NCBI GenBank assembly: GCA_003219175.1
Contig: QHPU01000047.1
Coordinates: 1 to 64,000 of the forward strand
Direction of reading: 5' to 3'
DNA length: 64,000 bases
From: Verrucomicrobiota bacterium
GTDB lineage: Bacteria; Verrucomicrobiota; Verrucomicrobiia; Chthoniobacterales; UBA10450
Shown here: piece after piece, positions 16,864 to 25,676 of the stretch
How positions within the stretch are numbered: position 1 is the first letter of the stretch
Layout: every line of letters begins with the position of its first letter
The notes under the pieces: model-generated
What the model was told of the DNA's origin: nothing
The model's input: the letters and a program-made list of their open reading frames with translations, nothing else
Database searches by the model: none
Position numbers and translations under genes: made by a program

Positions 16864-17790
16864 TCAGCCAAAGAGCGCGGCCATCCGTTGCCTGGTTTTC
16901 GCATCCGGCAGCTGGCCAAAACCGGCCCCCATGTTGTCCTCCAGATGCTGCGGATTGTTGGTCGCAGGAATCACGCAGGTGACAGCCGGATGGGACACGA
17001 CCCATTTCAATAAGAATTGTGCCCAGGAGTGACAATCGAACTCGGCCGCCCATGGCGGCAGCGGTCTTCCCGAAACCGCCTTAATCACGCCGCCGCTGCC
17101 GAAAGGACGATTAATGATAACTCCCATGCGTAGTTCCTGCGCCAGCGGCAAGATACGCTGAGCCGCGCCTCGATCGGCGATTGAATAATTGATCTGCACG
17201 AAATCCGGCCTCTGCGATTTCATGTTTCTCTCGATTTCAGCAAAACCTTGGGGCTCCGAATAGGTGATCCCCGTATACCGGATCCGTCCTTTGCTCTTCC
17301 ACTCGCGCAAAGTGCTCATGTGAGCGACGACATCGACCAGATTGTGCACCTGCATGAGATCGATCGTTCTGGTTTGGAAACGATCCAGCGAGCGTTCCAT
17401 CTGCGCGATGCCCGCTTCTTTACCTTTTATCCACACCTTGGTGGCGATGAAAAGCGATTTGCTCACGCCCGATTTGCCGGCGATTTGGCCAATCAAGCTT
17501 TCGGCATTCCCGTACATCGGCGACGAATCGATTACCTTTCCGCCGCGTTTAACAAAACGCGTAATGACTTCGGTGATGTCATTGGTTTTCGGCGAGTTGG
17601 AAGGAACGTCAAATGTTAGGGCGCTCCCAAGCCCAATTACCGGAAGTTTCTCGCCGGTTGATGGAATGGCGCGCATCAAGGGAGATCCTTCCGCTGCAAA
17701 GATGCGTGATGACCCGATCGGCAGGCACACGCTCGCAGTGGTGGCACCGATCAACTTCACAGCCCGTCGTCGTGTAATCATTTGCCGCAC
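16864..17790 (-). CDS. aldo/keto reductase with twin-arginine signal
   Basis: A 308-residue AKR-fold protein with an N-terminal Tat-like signal (TRRRAVKLIGATTASVCLP). Catalytic residues of the family can be placed: Asp and Tyr in VIDSSPMYGNAE, Lys in FIATKVW, and His in DLMQVHNLVD. TLREWKSKGRIRYTGIT and FVQINYS follow in the usual order. Export to the periplasm is inferred from the signal. A second Tat-signal aldo/keto reductase lies at 22882-23874. It is convergent with the RibD-C-like gene; substrate unknown. Confidence 0.88.
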   Translation of the reverse strand: MRQMITRRRAVKLIGATTASVCLPIGSSRIFAAEGSPLMRAIPSTGEKLPVIGLGSALTFDVPSNSPKTNDITEVITRFVKRGGKVIDSSPMYGNAESLIGQIAGKSGVSKSLFIATKVWIKGKEAGIAQMERSLDRFQTRTIDLMQVHNLVDVVAHMSTLREWKSKGRIRYTGITYSEPQGFAEIERNMKSQRPDFVQINYSIADRGAAQRILPLAQELRMGVIINRPFGSGGVIKAVSGRPLPPWAAEFDCHSWAQFLLKWVVSHPAVTCVIPATNNPQHLEDNMGAGFGQLPDAKTRQRMAALFG

Positions 17791-18002
17791 AAGCTAGGAC
17801 AAAATCAGCGCTGGACAATAAATTCGGCCAGTACTGCCTGTTTATGAATTCTTCGATCCGCAGGCCGACGAAATTGGCGCGCTTTCCGAAGTGCCTGATA
17901 GGGCTGGCCAGATGTTTCTCTAACAGTCAGCGGCGTTGTTTACAGGATACAGGAAGAGATCGCTAAATACTGTAAATCCTGTTAATCTTGTCTAGTAAGA
18001 GA

Positions 18003-18368
18003 ATGGAACGGGTAACTGGAATTGGCGGAGTTTTTTTTCGTGCCAAGGATCCGGAGGGATTGGCTGCGTGGTATGAAAAGATGCTGGGTGTCACTCCGGT
18101 GCCGGCTGATTACACCTCGCTACCTTGGGAGCAGGAAGAGGGGCCGACAGTTTTCGCCCCTTTTTCAATCGATACCGATTATTTCGGCGATCCACAGCAA
18201 GCCTGGATGATCAATTTTCGAGTAGTTAATCTCGATCGGATGATCGCGCAGCTACGCGCAAAAGGAGTTGAAGTAGTAGTCGATCCCGAGAGTTACCCGA
18301 ATGGTCGGTTTGCCCGGTTACATGATCCAGAAGGAAATCCGATCGAACTATGGGAACCGAAGGAATGA
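18003..18368 (+). CDS. VOC (glyoxalase/bleomycin-resistance fold) protein
   Basis: A 121-residue small VOC-fold protein: GVFFRAKDPEGLAAWYEKMLG at the start, WMINFRVVNLDRMIAQL, and the C-terminal RFARLHDPEGNPIELWEP with the usual metal-ligand glutamate. The ATG at 18003 is preferred over the TTG at 17988. The 210 bp upstream contains TACAGGATACAGG and AAATCCTGTTAATC repeats but no gene. Function cannot be specified beyond the fold. Confidence 0.88.
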   Translation: MERVTGIGGVFFRAKDPEGLAAWYEKMLGVTPVPADYTSLPWEQEEGPTVFAPFSIDTDYFGDPQQAWMINFRVVNLDRMIAQLRAKGVEVVVDPESYPNGRFARLHDPEGNPIELWEPKE

Positions 18369-18509
18369 TTTCTGACTATAGGACTATGGACTCCTGACTA
18401 CAGAGAAGCAAACACCGAACACGCCGAACCCGTCCGAGTCCGAGAGTTTTCGCAGGCAGCCGCGCAACGCCAACGCCAACCCCTCACCCTTCAACCCTCA
18501 ACTCTCAAC

Positions 18510-20255
18510 CTACCGTATTCGGTAGGCTTCTACCAACGCGACACCGGTTGTCCCATTCTTTCCGCGCACGATTGCGGTGTAGTTGCCCGCCGGTAGCGAG
18601 AGAACGACAGCCGCTTCGCGGCTATCCTGCGGCTGAAGCAACACCGCTTTCACTGCTGTCGGCGTGTTGTCCTGCCAATCGTTCTCGAACGAAATCAAAC
18701 CGCCATTAGCATCGCGTACTTCAAGTGTCGGATCTTGTAACGGTTGCGTGATTCCGAAACTGCCTAGCGTGGGTCCGATTGCACGCACCACAATCAGCGG
18801 CTGTTCGCCGTTGCCGATGATCAATCCACCGATCAGAACATTGTCACCAGTGCCAACAAATCCGCGCGTACTCAGATCTTGAAAAATCGAAGTCGTCGCG
18901 TCTAGCTCATACACCTCCACCAAGCCGATGCCGGTGCCGCCATTTTTGCCGCTCACCACCGCGCTGTAGGAACCGGGAGGGAGCGTAGCAATGATGGCCG
19001 ATTCCAAATTATTCCGCGGAGCAAAGCCGCTGGCCGCGATTTGAGCCTCTTGCGTGCTTCTCCAATCGTCGTTAGACCCAACCACGACCTTGCTGCTGTT
19101 AACAACGACAATGGTTGGATCCGCCAGAACACCGCTCACTCCTAAGGTGCCTAAGGTTGGCCCGAGTGCGCGGACAATGACCTTTTTTGGCTGGCTCCCG
19201 CTAATGATAAATCCAGCAATCAACACATCTTCGCCGGTGCCAACCAGTCCTCGCGTTGAAATGTTCGTCGCTTTGGCCAGCGGTGCGATCTGGCCACTCA
19301 GTAATCGATTCGCTTCACCGGCCAGTTGATGATGACCGCCCGTAGTCGGATGAATGTCATCCCAGAAAAGGTATGTGTCCGGATTCACCCCCGACTGATC
19401 CTGCGCCGGAACAGTGGTGTTGACGAAGCCGTAGCGCCTGGGCTGGCCCAATGCGCGAATCACGTCCAGCCAAACGTCGAGTCCATAAACGTGGATGGTA
19501 ATTCCGTTGGCGGCGTATCCACTAATTACGGAAGCCACGACAGAATTTAATTGGCTGCGATAGTTGGCGGAGGCAAGATCGAGCCCCGCTACGCGGTTAG
19601 GATCGCCGAAAGAATTCGGGACCGCGCCGAGTGGTGGAACGTTGGGGACAAGAAAATTTCGGGCGCCGGCGTTGACCAGCCGCATGATCAAGCCCCCGAC
19701 GCGATTAGCGGTATTATTCACACTCGTGGCGCTGAAATCGTCAAAAAGATCATTCCCCCCGCCCCAGATTATGTAGAGAGCATTGGGATCAGTGACGTGG
19801 CTGACGAGATAATCGTTAACCTGCTTGCCAATATTGTCGATCGCGATTGTGAAATCGCCACCGGTAAACGGAAATGGGTTGTTAATAATAGTTCGTTCCT
19901 GCGTGCCATCCTTGGTCGTGGCGCCGCCGAAGGCATAATTAGTTCCGCCATCGAGGCTGTTCGTTGCCTTTGGCAAGCTCAAAAATGTCTTGGCTAGTTG
20001 CTCGTGCCATGTGCCAGTATATAAATTTGCTGCCGGTGCGGTATTGGTATCGTCAGTGAAGCGGTAGTTGCTATAATTGAAATTACGACTCGGATAGCTA
20101 AAGCCGACGGTATCGCGCGCGCGATGGGCGATGTTTCCATCGTCGGAAAGGCTGTCGCCAAAGACTATAACCTGAGTAAAGGCAGATACTCGTGTGTTAA
20201 CTATAAATGAGGCCGTCAGGAAAACGACGACCCGAAAAAACTTTCTTATTCCCAT
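18510..20255 (-). CDS. secreted SGNH/GDSL esterase with two C-terminal beta modules
   Basis: From the ATG at 20255 this is 581 residues. There is a signal peptide (1-25), then a GDSL hydrolase domain with the nucleophile block FGDSLSDDG (Ser35), the GGGND block (165-169) and the DDIHPT block (His302). After it come two similar modules at about 332-452 and 461-581, each running from STRGxVGTGxxVLI through RALGPTLG, DDW and PGxYxAxV to GLVEVY. The same module is duplicated in the protease at 55214-56665. The enzyme should act outside the inner membrane on esters or acetylated sugars. The 26 codons upstream to 20333 do not look like a signal and are excluded. Confidence 0.9.
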   Translation of the reverse strand: MGIRKFFRVVVFLTASFIVNTRVSAFTQVIVFGDSLSDDGNIAHRARDTVGFSYPSRNFNYSNYRFTDDTNTAPAANLYTGTWHEQLAKTFLSLPKATNSLDGGTNYAFGGATTKDGTQERTIINNPFPFTGGDFTIAIDNIGKQVNDYLVSHVTDPNALYIIWGGGNDLFDDFSATSVNNTANRVGGLIMRLVNAGARNFLVPNVPPLGAVPNSFGDPNRVAGLDLASANYRSQLNSVVASVISGYAANGITIHVYGLDVWLDVIRALGQPRRYGFVNTTVPAQDQSGVNPDTYLFWDDIHPTTGGHHQLAGEANRLLSGQIAPLAKATNISTRGLVGTGEDVLIAGFIISGSQPKKVIVRALGPTLGTLGVSGVLADPTIVVVNSSKVVVGSNDDWRSTQEAQIAASGFAPRNNLESAIIATLPPGSYSAVVSGKNGGTGIGLVEVYELDATTSIFQDLSTRGFVGTGDNVLIGGLIIGNGEQPLIVVRAIGPTLGSFGITQPLQDPTLEVRDANGGLISFENDWQDNTPTAVKAVLLQPQDSREAAVVLSLPAGNYTAIVRGKNGTTGVALVEAYRIR

Positions 20256-20424
20256 AATTATCCCTTTTACTAGAAACGAAATTGCGTTGGGTTTCGGATG
20301 CAATCTTTGCATCTCGCGAAGGATCAGGAACATAGACTAACAAGTCTGTGTGCCCCAGCGGGTTGCAGCAGCTAGCTGAGGGGAGAAACAGGCTCCAAGC
20401 CTCTTTGGCGCACAGACCACAGGC

Positions 20425-21930
20425 CTATGTTCCAATCACTCGCAGAAAATCGGCGAAATCCGCACTCTTTCGAATGGCCCTGTTCAATCGCTCGAGGCTT
20501 TCATCGGCGGGTTCCGGCAAGAGAATTTTTTGGGAGCGACCATCGCCCGTCAATACAATCTCGTTCCATTGAATCGACTCGATCTGATCGGTAAAACGCG
20601 CGACCGCGCGTCCACGGAAAAACGCACGTGTCGTTTCCGGCGGAGAAAAAATTGCATGCCGAATCTCATCTTCATTGATCACGCGCCGCATTGAATCGTG
20701 ACGCAACAGTTCATAGTATAATCCGCGGTCCAAATCGATGTTGTGATACTCCAGATCAATCGATTGCAGCCAGGGATCGGTCCACGCCAGTTTTTCTTCC
20801 TCTTGCAGTTCGTTCAGGAGAAATTTCTTCGCCACCCAATCGACGCGATCCCGACAGATCATGACATCGCGCTGCAAATCGTTCAGGACGCTCTCCCACT
20901 CGCGCAAAATCCAGTCCTTCTCCTCGTTGCGATTCAGCTTCTGCGCCGCACCCAGGTAGAGTCGCTGCACTTCGATCGCAGAAATTTTCCGCCCGTCGCG
21001 CAACTCAATAATCCAATCGTAGTTCTGGTCCCGACTGATCGATTTGGCAGCGTCGATCGGTTGCGCGATCTCCAATTGCGGCGCTTTCCCGTTTTCGATC
21101 AACTCCAAGACCAAGGCCGTCGTCCCCAGTTTCATGGCCGTCGCCCATTCACTCATGTTCGAGTCGCCAATAATCACATGAAACCGGCGGTACTTGCTTG
21201 CATCGGCATGTGGTTCATCGCGCGTGTTCACGAGCGGACGGCGATTCATTGTGTCGATGCTGACCAAAACGCTGAAGAAATCCGCCCGCTGTGAAATCTG
21301 AAATGCGCCGGGCTGACCGGGCGCGCTTTCCGCTTCGATCCCCATCTTGCCGGCACCGGCGAAAATTTGCCGCGTAACCAGAAACGGCAGCGCACCAGTG
21401 ACGATACGGTCCCATGGGACATCGCGGCGCATCAGGTAATTATCGTGGCAACCATAGCTGTGACCGAGGAAATCAGTGTTGTTTTTGTAAAGGCAGACAC
21501 GCTGGCGTTCCGGTAGATGCGCATTTCGGCGTCGGGCGCACTCGGCCAAAATCCGCTCGCCCGCCTTTTCCTGGGCGACAATCTCATGCAGGGTTGTGCA
21601 TTCGGGGGTGGAATATTCCGGATGGGCGTGATCGTTGTAAAAACGGGCACCGTTCGACAGCACAAGGTCGCTTTTGATTTCTTGAAAGGTCAGCGGCCGG
21701 TTCTTATCAATCTCGTAATAGGCCGATTCGTCCACGTCCTGACGCAATTCTCGCGCGCGAAAGCCGCGTGCGTCCCGATGCGGGTCTTCATGGCCGTAAT
21801 CCCATTTCATCAACGCGCCGTGCTCGGTGTAACTACGCACCAGCGCGATCGATTCCGCGACGACATCCACGGAGTCCGCGCCTTCCACGGTGATCCCGTA
21901 TTCCGTCTCCAACCCAAAGACGCGTTCCAT
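20425..21930 (-). CDS. dop: depupylase/deamidase Dop (Pup/UBact pathway)
   Basis: A 501-residue carboxylate-amine ligase-fold enzyme of the Dop/PafA family. GLETEYGI carries metal-binding Glu residues, and NGARFYNDHAHPEYSTPEC carries Asp100, equivalent to the catalytic Asp of mycobacterial Dop. NTRDEPHADASKYRR and the nucleotide-site HVIIGDSNMSE follow. The WDYGHEDPHRDARGF segment (43-57) and the C-terminal INEDEIRHAIFSPPETTRAFFRG favour Dop over the ligase PafA. Dop trims or removes the ubiquitin-like Pup/UBact tag. The ATG at 21930 places GLETEYG at residue 6, as in the family. No Pup-like gene is adjacent; arc lies 5.7 kb away on the same strand. Confidence 0.9.
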   Translation of the reverse strand: MERVFGLETEYGITVEGADSVDVVAESIALVRSYTEHGALMKWDYGHEDPHRDARGFRARELRQDVDESAYYEIDKNRPLTFQEIKSDLVLSNGARFYNDHAHPEYSTPECTTLHEIVAQEKAGERILAECARRRNAHLPERQRVCLYKNNTDFLGHSYGCHDNYLMRRDVPWDRIVTGALPFLVTRQIFAGAGKMGIEAESAPGQPGAFQISQRADFFSVLVSIDTMNRRPLVNTRDEPHADASKYRRFHVIIGDSNMSEWATAMKLGTTALVLELIENGKAPQLEIAQPIDAAKSISRDQNYDWIIELRDGRKISAIEVQRLYLGAAQKLNRNEEKDWILREWESVLNDLQRDVMICRDRVDWVAKKFLLNELQEEEKLAWTDPWLQSIDLEYHNIDLDRGLYYELLRHDSMRRVINEDEIRHAIFSPPETTRAFFRGRAVARFTDQIESIQWNEIVLTGDGRSQKILLPEPADESLERLNRAIRKSADFADFLRVIGT

Positions 21931-22040
21931 CCGCTTGAAACATAGCGCGGGAGTAAGCGACACGACAAATTTCGAAAACGCGCTTCGCTTACTTTCTCCT
22001 CTCCTTTTTATTTGACGCCGACCGGGTTGCGGGAAAAATC

Positions 22041-22727
22041 ATGGCCATGAATACCCGCATTTTTTTATCATTAATCGCTTTTGTGGCGATAACTTCCGTT
22101 ATTTCAATCGCCTTTGCACAATCTCCGCAGCCGAGCGTTCCGTCCACCACGACCACGACGCCGGCCGTCTCGGCACCCGCGACAACCGCGGCCTCGCCGG
22201 ACCCGGCGGAGATGATGAAGCAAATGATGGAGCTCTCCAAGCTCAACGAAAATCACAAGCTCCTCGCCGATCTGGCCGGAACATGGAGCTATACCGTCAA
22301 AATGATGGCTCCGGGCGAGGCTCCGTCTACGTCAACCGGCAGCTGTACGCGCAAGCCAATCATGAACGGCCGCTTTTACGTCGCCGATTTTAGCGGCTCA
22401 ATGAAAATGCCCGGCGGCGATGGCAAGATGAAAGACTTTGCCTTCAAGGGCACGTCCATTGAAGGATACGACAACGTGAAACAAAAGTTCGTCTCCTCCT
22501 GGGCCGATAACATGGGCACCGGCATCATGATGTCTGAGGGCACCTATGATCCGGCCACGAAAACATTCACCTATAATGGCGAAGTGGAACCAGTTCCGGG
22601 AATGAAGACACCAGTTCGCGAAGTGATCAAAGTCACGGACAAGAACCATCATACCTTTGAATGGTACGAAAATCGTGGTGGCCAGGACGTGAAAACGCTG
22701 GAAATCAACTACACGCGCAAGAAGTAG
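22041..22727 (+). CDS. DUF1579-type secreted protein
   Basis: A 228-residue protein with a signal peptide (NTRIFLSLIAFVAITSVISI, cleavage probably after AFA) and a Pro/Thr/Ala-rich linker (30-60). The DUF1579-like domain starts at about 75 (HKLLADLAGTWSYTVKMM, then FKGTSIEGYDNVKQKFVSSW and KTFTYNGE). The domain is found in many soil bacteria without known function. It is divergent from dop with only 110 bp between starts, so the two share an upstream region. ATG at 22041 or 22047 would both work. Confidence 0.85.
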   Translation: MAMNTRIFLSLIAFVAITSVISIAFAQSPQPSVPSTTTTTPAVSAPATTAASPDPAEMMKQMMELSKLNENHKLLADLAGTWSYTVKMMAPGEAPSTSTGSCTRKPIMNGRFYVADFSGSMKMPGGDGKMKDFAFKGTSIEGYDNVKQKFVSSWADNMGTGIMMSEGTYDPATKTFTYNGEVEPVPGMKTPVREVIKVTDKNHHTFEWYENRGGQDVKTLEINYTRKK

Positions 22728-22881
22728 CGTTGTAGTTACCGCCAAGTTTTCAGTGACGCGGCGTTCAATCAGCCTGCGCCGAACTGTCGCTGTACGGGCA
22801 AGGAAGCTCCAACGCTAAACGTCGAAATCAGTCGGCTGGCGCGTGCGTTGACACTGATTGGCGCGAACGTACGCTGCGTTC

Positions 22882-23874
22882 ATGGATGAGGAATTTGCGA
22901 GCGAGCGGTCCGAGCAGGCACGCGGCGGTGTTACCCGCCGAAAATTTCTAGGCACGACTCTGATTGGCGGAGCTACGCTATTCGCCGGCGGGTCAAAAAT
23001 GATCTTTGCGGGGGATCCGCCGGCCGCGGCGGAAAACGACACGGTTTTCCGGGTGGGCGGCGATCTGCCGGTCAATCGGCTGGGCTTTGGCGCGATGCGT
23101 CTTACCGGAGCAGGCATCTGGGGTTGGCCGCCTGATCGCGATAATGCCCTCAAGGTTCTGAAACGTGCCGTGGAGCTCGGCGCCAATCTCATCGATACCG
23201 CCGACGCTTACGGGCCCGAGACAAGCGAGCTGCTGATTGCCGAAGCGCTCTATCCCTACCCGAAGGATCTGGTAATTGCCACCAAAGGAGGAAACACGAG
23301 ACCTGGACCAGGACAATGGGTTCCAAACGGCCGCCCGGAGTATCTGTCTCAATGCATCGATAAAAGTTTAAAGCGACTTCGGCTGGAACGAATCGATTTG
23401 TATCAACTGCACCGAATCGATTCGAAAGTGCCGGTGGAAGATTCGCTCGGAGCGCTTAAAAAAGCTCAGGACGCCGGTAAGATCCGGCACGTTGGGTTAT
23501 CAGAGGTTTCTCCGGAAGAAATTGAGCGGGCAGGGAAGGTTTTGCCAATTGTGACGGTGCAAAACCAGTACAACATTGACAATCGAAAGTGGGAGAACGT
23601 TCTGACCTATTGTGAGAAGGAAGGAATTGGGTTTATGCCATGGTCGCCCATCGGCGGGAACAGGGGCTTGCACGACAATGCTTTGGAAGCGGCGGCAAAG
23701 GATTATCATGCCAGCCTGGTGCAATTAGCACTGGCCTGGCTCCTGCATCGCTCGCGCGTGATGTTACCAATTCCCGGCACCTCTTCCATTGCCCACCTTG
23801 AGGAAAACATGGCGGCGGCGAAACTGAAGTTAAGCGCTGACGATTGGAAGCGGATCGATGCGCTAGCAACCTAG
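22882..23874 (+). CDS. Tat-exported aldo/keto reductase
   Basis: A 330-residue AKR with an N-terminal Tat signal (TRRKFLGTTLIGGATLF). Catalytic positions are visible in LIDTADAYGPETSE (Asp, Tyr), VIATKGG (Lys) and LYQLHRID (His). VPVEDSLGALKKAQDAGKIRH and IPGTSSIAHLEENMAAAKL are typical of AKR4/AKR11-like oxidoreductases. The ATG at 22882 gives the better N-terminus than the TTG at 22858. It probably reduces or oxidises a small carbonyl compound in the periplasm; substrate unknown. Confidence 0.9.
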   Translation: MDEEFASERSEQARGGVTRRKFLGTTLIGGATLFAGGSKMIFAGDPPAAAENDTVFRVGGDLPVNRLGFGAMRLTGAGIWGWPPDRDNALKVLKRAVELGANLIDTADAYGPETSELLIAEALYPYPKDLVIATKGGNTRPGPGQWVPNGRPEYLSQCIDKSLKRLRLERIDLYQLHRIDSKVPVEDSLGALKKAQDAGKIRHVGLSEVSPEEIERAGKVLPIVTVQNQYNIDNRKWENVLTYCEKEGIGFMPWSPIGGNRGLHDNALEAAAKDYHASLVQLALAWLLHRSRVMLPIPGTSSIAHLEENMAAAKLKLSADDWKRIDALAT

Positions 23875-24132
23875 TGAAGAGAAGGAGCGGGAAATCCGGA
23901 GGTAGGGGCGGAGCGAGAAACACATCTTTTTTCAAAACGCCGACGAGCGGATCGTTCACTGAACCGCCCGCCAATTCAATCGCTTTGTATTCCATCGCTT
24001 CGCACGAGGCGCCGGCGGTTGCGGTCAATCGCCCCTACCTGAAATGGATTCGCTTAGCTCACAACCGGAATTGCTATACGGATTGCGTCGCAAGAAAATT
24101 GATATCTGTTGTAAAACTAAACCGAACCAACT

Positions 24133-24628
24133 ATGAAAAAATTTGCACTATTACTTGTTTTGCCGCTGGTCCTTTCTCTCGTCACAGTTGCGGCGCAGAA
24201 AAAAGAGGACTCGGCGGCAACGAGCGAGCAACACGTTGCCCTTAATCCAGATGATCTAAAATGGGGGGACGTGCCTCCCGGATTACCGCCCGGAGCGAAG
24301 ATGGCGGTGTTGTCCGGCGATCCAACCAAAAAGGGCCTATTCACGGTGCGGATGCAGGCGCCGGCTGGTTATAAGGTACCGCCACACACTCATCAGACAG
24401 CTGAGAATATCACGGTAATTTCCGGCACATTTAACATCGGAATGGGCGATAAATTCGACGAAGCAGCCGGAAAGTCGTTGGAGGTGGGTGGCTTTGTTGT
24501 CCTGCCTGCAGGGATGAAACATTACGCCTGGAGCACGGGAGATTGCGATCATCCAGATTCACGGCAAGGGACCATTTGAGATCAAATACGTGAACCCGGC
24601 GGACGATCCGCGTAACGCGAAGAAATAA
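24133..24628 (+). pseudogene. secreted cupin-domain protein with a single-base frameshift
   Basis: The first frame (24133-about 24538) encodes a signal peptide (KKFALLLVLPLVLSLVTVAA) and a cupin core with PPHTHQTAENITVISGT and LPAGMKHYAWSTG. At about 24539 the cupin sequence continues in another frame as EIAIIQIHGKGPFEIKYV, ending at a TAA at 24626-24628, which restores the normal cupin C-terminus. Reading the uninterrupted frame instead gives an unrelated ten-residue tail stopping at 24579. One base appears to be missing in GGGAGATT. This is either a real inactivating mutation or a sequencing/assembly error. A complete protein would be about 164 residues. Confidence 0.8.
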
Positions 24629-24817
24629 TTCAAATTGAGCATTACGGCGCTTGGAATTTCGAGCCAGATATACGGCCCTGCTCCCAGTCAAAGGCATCGA
24701 CTTCGTGCAGGTTGTTCTGCAAGAGCAATCCTGACTGGGAGCGGCGACTTCCAAGTCGCCCGGTTGTGAGATTAAATATTGTGGTCAGCATTTTCCCCTG
24801 ATTAGAATCCGATCTTA

Positions 24818-25510
24818 GTGAGAACGCGACAGCTCTTTGTTTATAGCGCGCTGCTGGTGTTATTATTTACCGGCGCAACTCGCGCTGGTCAGTACCAACG
24901 TGCTAAAGACGGCAGAACTCTCGTTTGGAATGAGGATCATAAACCCGGTGAGCTGGTGAGCTGGTCCGGTAAACGCGACGCCGACGGCTACGCTGCCGGT
25001 TACGGTACGCTTACGTGGTACACGCCTGAGGACATGCTCGAGACCGGGTCGAATGTTCCTCGTACGCACTACAGGGTTTCGAGCCGTGTTTCCGGAATGA
25101 TGGTGCAGGGCAAGTTGGAAGAAAAACCTTCCCGCGCGACCGCGCAGGCGGCTATTGAGCCCGAGAAACCGAAGAAGAAGGGATTGTTCAGCTTTCTTAG
25201 ACCGCGACGGAAACCGTCACCGTCCCCCCCTCCTATCGAAGCAACGCCAAGGCCGCGACTGAAATCGCCTTCCACTCGCATCGAAGCGACGCCGGAGGAA
25301 CCAAGTCCTGCGAATGCTGAAGCTAGTCGGACGCGTACACCAACACCAACGCCAAGCGCAGCCGGCAATTCCCTGGATTCATTGATGCATGCGCCTTCCT
25401 CACTGAAGCTGAATTCTCCCACAGCGTCGCCATCGCCGGCTATAGCTTCGCCGAGCGCCACCCCGGATGTTTCACTTCAGCAGCATCCTTCGCCGTCTCC
25501 GACTCCGTAG
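24818..25510 (+). CDS. secreted protein with short MORN-like N-terminal region and Pro/Ser/Thr-rich tail
   Basis: A 230-residue protein from a GTG start with a signal peptide (RTRQLFVYSALLVLLFTGAT). Residues about 27-70 (GRTLVWNEDHKPGELVSWSG, then DADGYAAGYGTLTWY) look like one or two MORN-type beta strands. From about 100 on the sequence is basic, then dominated by Pro, Ser and Thr (PSPSPPP, TPTPTP, SPTASPSP), likely an extended, disordered segment outside the membrane. I do not recognise the family. Its codon pattern and GC resemble the neighbours. It precedes a DUF885 gene on the opposite strand. Confidence 0.65.
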   Translation: MRTRQLFVYSALLVLLFTGATRAGQYQRAKDGRTLVWNEDHKPGELVSWSGKRDADGYAAGYGTLTWYTPEDMLETGSNVPRTHYRVSSRVSGMMVQGKLEEKPSRATAQAAIEPEKPKKKGLFSFLRPRRKPSPSPPPIEATPRPRLKSPSTRIEATPEEPSPANAEASRTRTPTPTPSAAGNSLDSLMHAPSSLKLNSPTASPSPAIASPSATPDVSLQQHPSPSPTP

Positions 25511-25570
25511 TCAGCCGTGATTGGCCGAACGAAAGGCCGCGCCTCGCGCGCCTGGAGGCGTCCTCTTGCT

Positions 25571-25612
25571 TGTCATCCTGAGCGGAGCGAAGCGAAGTCG
25601 AAGTATCTCTAA
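25571..25612. repeat. TGTCATCCTGAGCGGAGCGAAG-type short repeat
   Basis: A purine-rich sequence starting TGTCATCCTGAGCGGAGCG and ending GTCGAAGTATCTCTA, in the gap between two convergent genes. Sequences of this form are found between genes in many unrelated environmental bacteria; only one copy is in this window. Confidence 0.55.
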
Positions 25613-25676
25613 CTTTTTCCGCAGTCGGCAGTAGCAAAGCCGCGGCCAGTGCCCGCGGCTCTGGCGCGATCATTCG

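Noticed and set aside
23875-24132. Open frames on both strands between the aldo/keto reductase and cupin genes
   Set aside because: No family resemblance, no signal of coding, and no Pup/UBact-like tail; treated as intergenic.
25571-25612. TGTCATCCTGAGCG sequence as a novel regulatory site
   Set aside because: Sequences of this kind are widespread between genes in environmental bacteria and only one copy occurs here.
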